From Pseudomonadota bacterium (GTDB lineage Bacteria > Pseudomonadota > Alphaproteobacteria > Acetobacterales > Acetobacteraceae): a stretch of 32,585 nucleotides of DNA. Shown in pieces: positions 31,979 through 32,585 of the stretch. Position 1 is the first letter of the stretch. Each line of letters begins with the position of its first letter. The position numbers were made by a program, and so were the translations under genes. The notes under the pieces are model-generated. The model saw only the letters and a program-made list of their open reading frames with translations. It was not told where the DNA came from and did no database searches. The stretch covers positions 1 through 32,585 of the forward strand of contig JABBNW010000022.1 of assembly GCA_019352115.1 (NCBI GenBank). The letters run 5' to 3'.

Positions 31979-32015
31979 GGCCGGAAATCCTCCGCGCGAA
32001 GGAGGATTTCCGGCC
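31979..32015 (+). terminator. 15-bp perfect hairpin after the MFS gene
   Basis: GGCCGGAAATCCTCC (31979-31993), a seven-base loop, and GGAGGATTTCCGGCC (32001-32015). The stem begins five bases after the MFS stop. Only TTCCT follows, so it lacks a proper T-run, but the stem is strong enough to act as terminator or 3' end protector. Confidence 0.7.
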
Positions 32016-32232
32016 TTCCTGGCGATCGCCGGTTCGGGCCGGTTGGACGCGGCCGGCCGCGCTATCGGCCGATGCGACCCGGCATCATCCCACACGTGGC
32101 GGCGGAAGGGACGGTGTGCGTTGCTGACGAGCAACGATCCGTGCACCCAATCGGATGCGATTGCAGCCTACACCGCCGCGATCAACGCCGTCACGCCGCA
32201 CCTTGCCGCCCTCGCAGACTGGCAGCGCAATA
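32016..32232. other. Spacer cut by the right-hand IS630-type element
   Basis: About 217 bp between the hairpin and the IS630 end. From TTG 32121, preceded by GGAAGGGA, a plus-strand frame is open with an Ala-rich helical composition and runs into the IS. It might be the start of a gene truncated by the insertion, but no family was recognised. The IS probably begins at the TA at 32231-32232. Confidence 0.3.
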
Positions 32233-32258
32233 CTAATACCCCAACAATATACATGACT

Positions 32259-32585
32259 CTACGCGGCGTAACGAACATCCTTGTGCCTGAAGTAAGCCTT
32301 GATCCGATCCGGCTGGCGCTGGAGCGACCGCAGCACCGACGTCGTGCCTCGGACCAGTTCCTCATGCGTGTCCGGCCGGGGCAAGTTCCGCAGCTTCTGC
32401 TTCAGGTCATTGTTCAGGTACTCGTCGGGATTGTGCTCCGGTGCGTAGGGCGGCAGGAAAAACAGCTCGATCTCGTCGCTGTGTGCCGCCACCCAGCGGC
32501 TGACCTTCACCGCCTTATGCACTCGGAGATTATCCACGATCAGGAACTGCTTGCCGGAGGACCCTTTGATCAGCCGCCGCAGGAA
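32259..32585 (-). CDS. IS630-family transposase, C-terminal part (5' end outside window)
   Basis: The frame reads in from the right edge and ends at TAG 32259-32261. FLIVDNLRVHKA holds the second catalytic Asp, and LPPYAPEHNPDEYLNNDLKQ holds the DDE-domain Glu of IS630 transposases; the C-terminus is YFRHKDVRYAA. It is intact for the 109 codons visible. The terminal region lies at about 32231-32258, next to a TA dinucleotide, as expected for this family. It differs from the IS630-type fragment at the left edge. Whether the whole gene is functional cannot be judged. Confidence 0.9.
   Translation of the reverse strand, partial: FLRRLIKGSSGKQFLIVDNLRVHKAVKVSRWVAAHSDEIELFFLPPYAPEHNPDEYLNNDLKQKLRNLPRPDTHEELVRGTTSVLRSLQRQPDRIKAYFRHKDVRYAA

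Noticed and set aside
31979-32015. The hairpin as a mobile-element inverted repeat
   Set aside because: It starts five bases after a stop codon, is short, and has a seven-base loop, which fits a transcription end better.
1-32585. CRISPR array, tRNA genes, phage genes, toxin-antitoxin or known defence genes
   Set aside because: No regularly spaced repeats, no cloverleaf-like sequence and no such protein families were recognised on reading either strand.

Overview
The window is GC-rich chromosomal DNA. Gene content, IS families (IS630, IS6, IS66, IS21, ISAs1) and GC-biased codon use suggest an alphaproteobacterium, perhaps Acetobacteraceae; this is inference, as no rRNA, tRNA or marker gene is present. 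It is accessory, catabolic DNA: uptake-and-degradation operons, each with a LysR-type regulator, separated by decayed mobile elements.

Region 1 (1-962) is a junction of relics: the tail of an IS630-type transposase, the C-terminal third of an NtaA/SnaA/DszA-type flavin monooxygenase, and a 392-bp IS6-derived element with a perfect 44-bp inverted repeat at its ends. Region 2 (963-15530) is the main intact system. On the minus strand a LysR regulator is followed by a three-subunit flavin/iron-sulfur amine dehydrogenase of the HcnABC/OoxAB/hydroxyproline-dehydrogenase type. On the plus strand a second FAD amine oxidoreductase is followed by hyuA-hyuB (hydantoinase/oxoprolinase type) and a complete peptide/opine-type ABC importer, in which one permease is fused to an ATPase. 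Most plus-strand genes overlap at ATGA or GTGA. Together they should import a small amino-acid-like or cyclic amide compound, open it with ATP, and oxidise the resulting amine. The substrate cannot be read from the sequence.

Region 3 (15531-21023) is an IS graveyard with two intact passenger genes, an M20D amidohydrolase and a Gfo/Idh/MocA oxidoreductase. Around them lie an IS66 remnant, a deleted IS6 copy with a nonsense codon, a group II intron missing most of its reverse transcriptase, an IS21 remnant and a truncated SRAP (HMCES/YedK) gene. Region 4 (21024-25854) is a divergent LysR/ABC unit: a family-3 binding protein, a permease-ATPase fusion and an M24 (creatinase/aminopeptidase P fold) hydrolase with two metal ligands replaced. 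Region 5 (25940-31973) has an ISAs1 remnant, then a LysR gene, leuC-leuD-leuB homologues and an MFS transporter in one direction, closed by a strong hairpin. The absence of leuA and the presence of a transporter and a regulator make a catabolic role at least as likely as leucine synthesis. A second IS630-type transposase runs off the right end.

No CRISPR array, tRNA, phage module or recognisable defence system was seen. The most unusual points are two unrelated permease-ATPase fusions, the gene combination in region 2, the variant M24 active site, and internally deleted IS6 and group II intron derivatives.
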